This document shows, piece by piece, positions 23,136-23,235 of a DNA stretch of 23,235 nt (position 1 is its first letter; every line of letters begins with the position of its first letter). The position numbers were made by a program, and so were the translations under genes. This stretch comes from Synechococcaceae bacterium WB8_1B_136 (GTDB taxonomy: Bacteria; Cyanobacteriota; Cyanobacteriia; PCC-6307; Cyanobiaceae), in assembly GCA_010029175.1 (NCBI GenBank), contig RGNC01000009.1, positions 1 through 23,235 of the forward strand, written 5' to 3'. The notes under the pieces were generated by a model. That model searched no databases, was not told the DNA's origin, and was given only the letters and a program-made list of their open reading frames with translations.

Positions 23136-23235
23136 GGAGAGCAATGCATCTGCGCGGACGTTAATCAGGCCAATTGCCACAGCAGCCGTTGCTGCCGAAT
23201 CGGCCTAAGGAATCTCTGGACAAACGGGGTTTGAG

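Overview
The window looks like chromosomal DNA from a picocyanobacterium of the marine/freshwater Synechococcus-Cyanobium group (alpha-cyanobacteria). Three things point there: the high GC content (roughly two thirds by eye), the dense gene packing, and a set of photosynthesis or cyanobacterium-typical genes. These include petN (cytochrome b6f), thf1/psb29, a YggT/Ycf19-type protein, DUF1830, DUF2103 and DUF2256 proteins, a cofH deazaflavin-synthase subunit, ClpS, ClpP and FtsH. No rRNA, tRNA, transposase, integrase or CRISPR array is visible. The stretch reads as ordinary core genome with a few less familiar small genes.

Layout, 1-8 kb: a partial dxs (isoprenoid precursors) points left. Divergent from it run ilvA, scpB (chromosome condensation) and a yggT-like membrane protein. 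A MazG-like pyrophosphohydrolase and a putative secreted protein form a translationally coupled pair on the minus strand. Opposite them are pyk, which carries an extra C-terminal phosphohistidine-type domain, a MacB/FtsX-type ABC permease, and a DUF1830 gene.

8-17 kb holds a notable concentration of protein quality control genes: ftsH, clpP, thf1/psb29 (a known FtsH partner in cyanobacteria) and clpS. Interspersed are a histidine-box fatty-acid desaturase whose N-terminus may be frame-disrupted, a DUF2256 zinc-finger protein behind clpP, and a minus-strand run petN -> 51-aa membrane protein -> cofH -> 427-aa unknown protein. The last three genes of that run are joined by 4-nt GTGA/ATGA overlaps if the GTG start of cofH is used. 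petN (33 aa) and the 51-aa gene are too short for routine ORF calling.

17-23 kb: a 72-aa unknown, a DUF2103 protein, a ribbon-helix-helix (RHH) protein with a minisatellite-encoded tail, and a 0.5-kb palindrome-rich spacer. Then come purK, an orphan sugar-type ABC permease, recQ, a second paralogous RHH gene and mscL. Four convergent gene pairs share their 3' ends by 4 to 41 nt. I did not find a clearly new multi-gene system. The best leads are the short petN-cofH genes, the paired RHH regulators with the structured spacer, and the cofH-coupled unknown gene.
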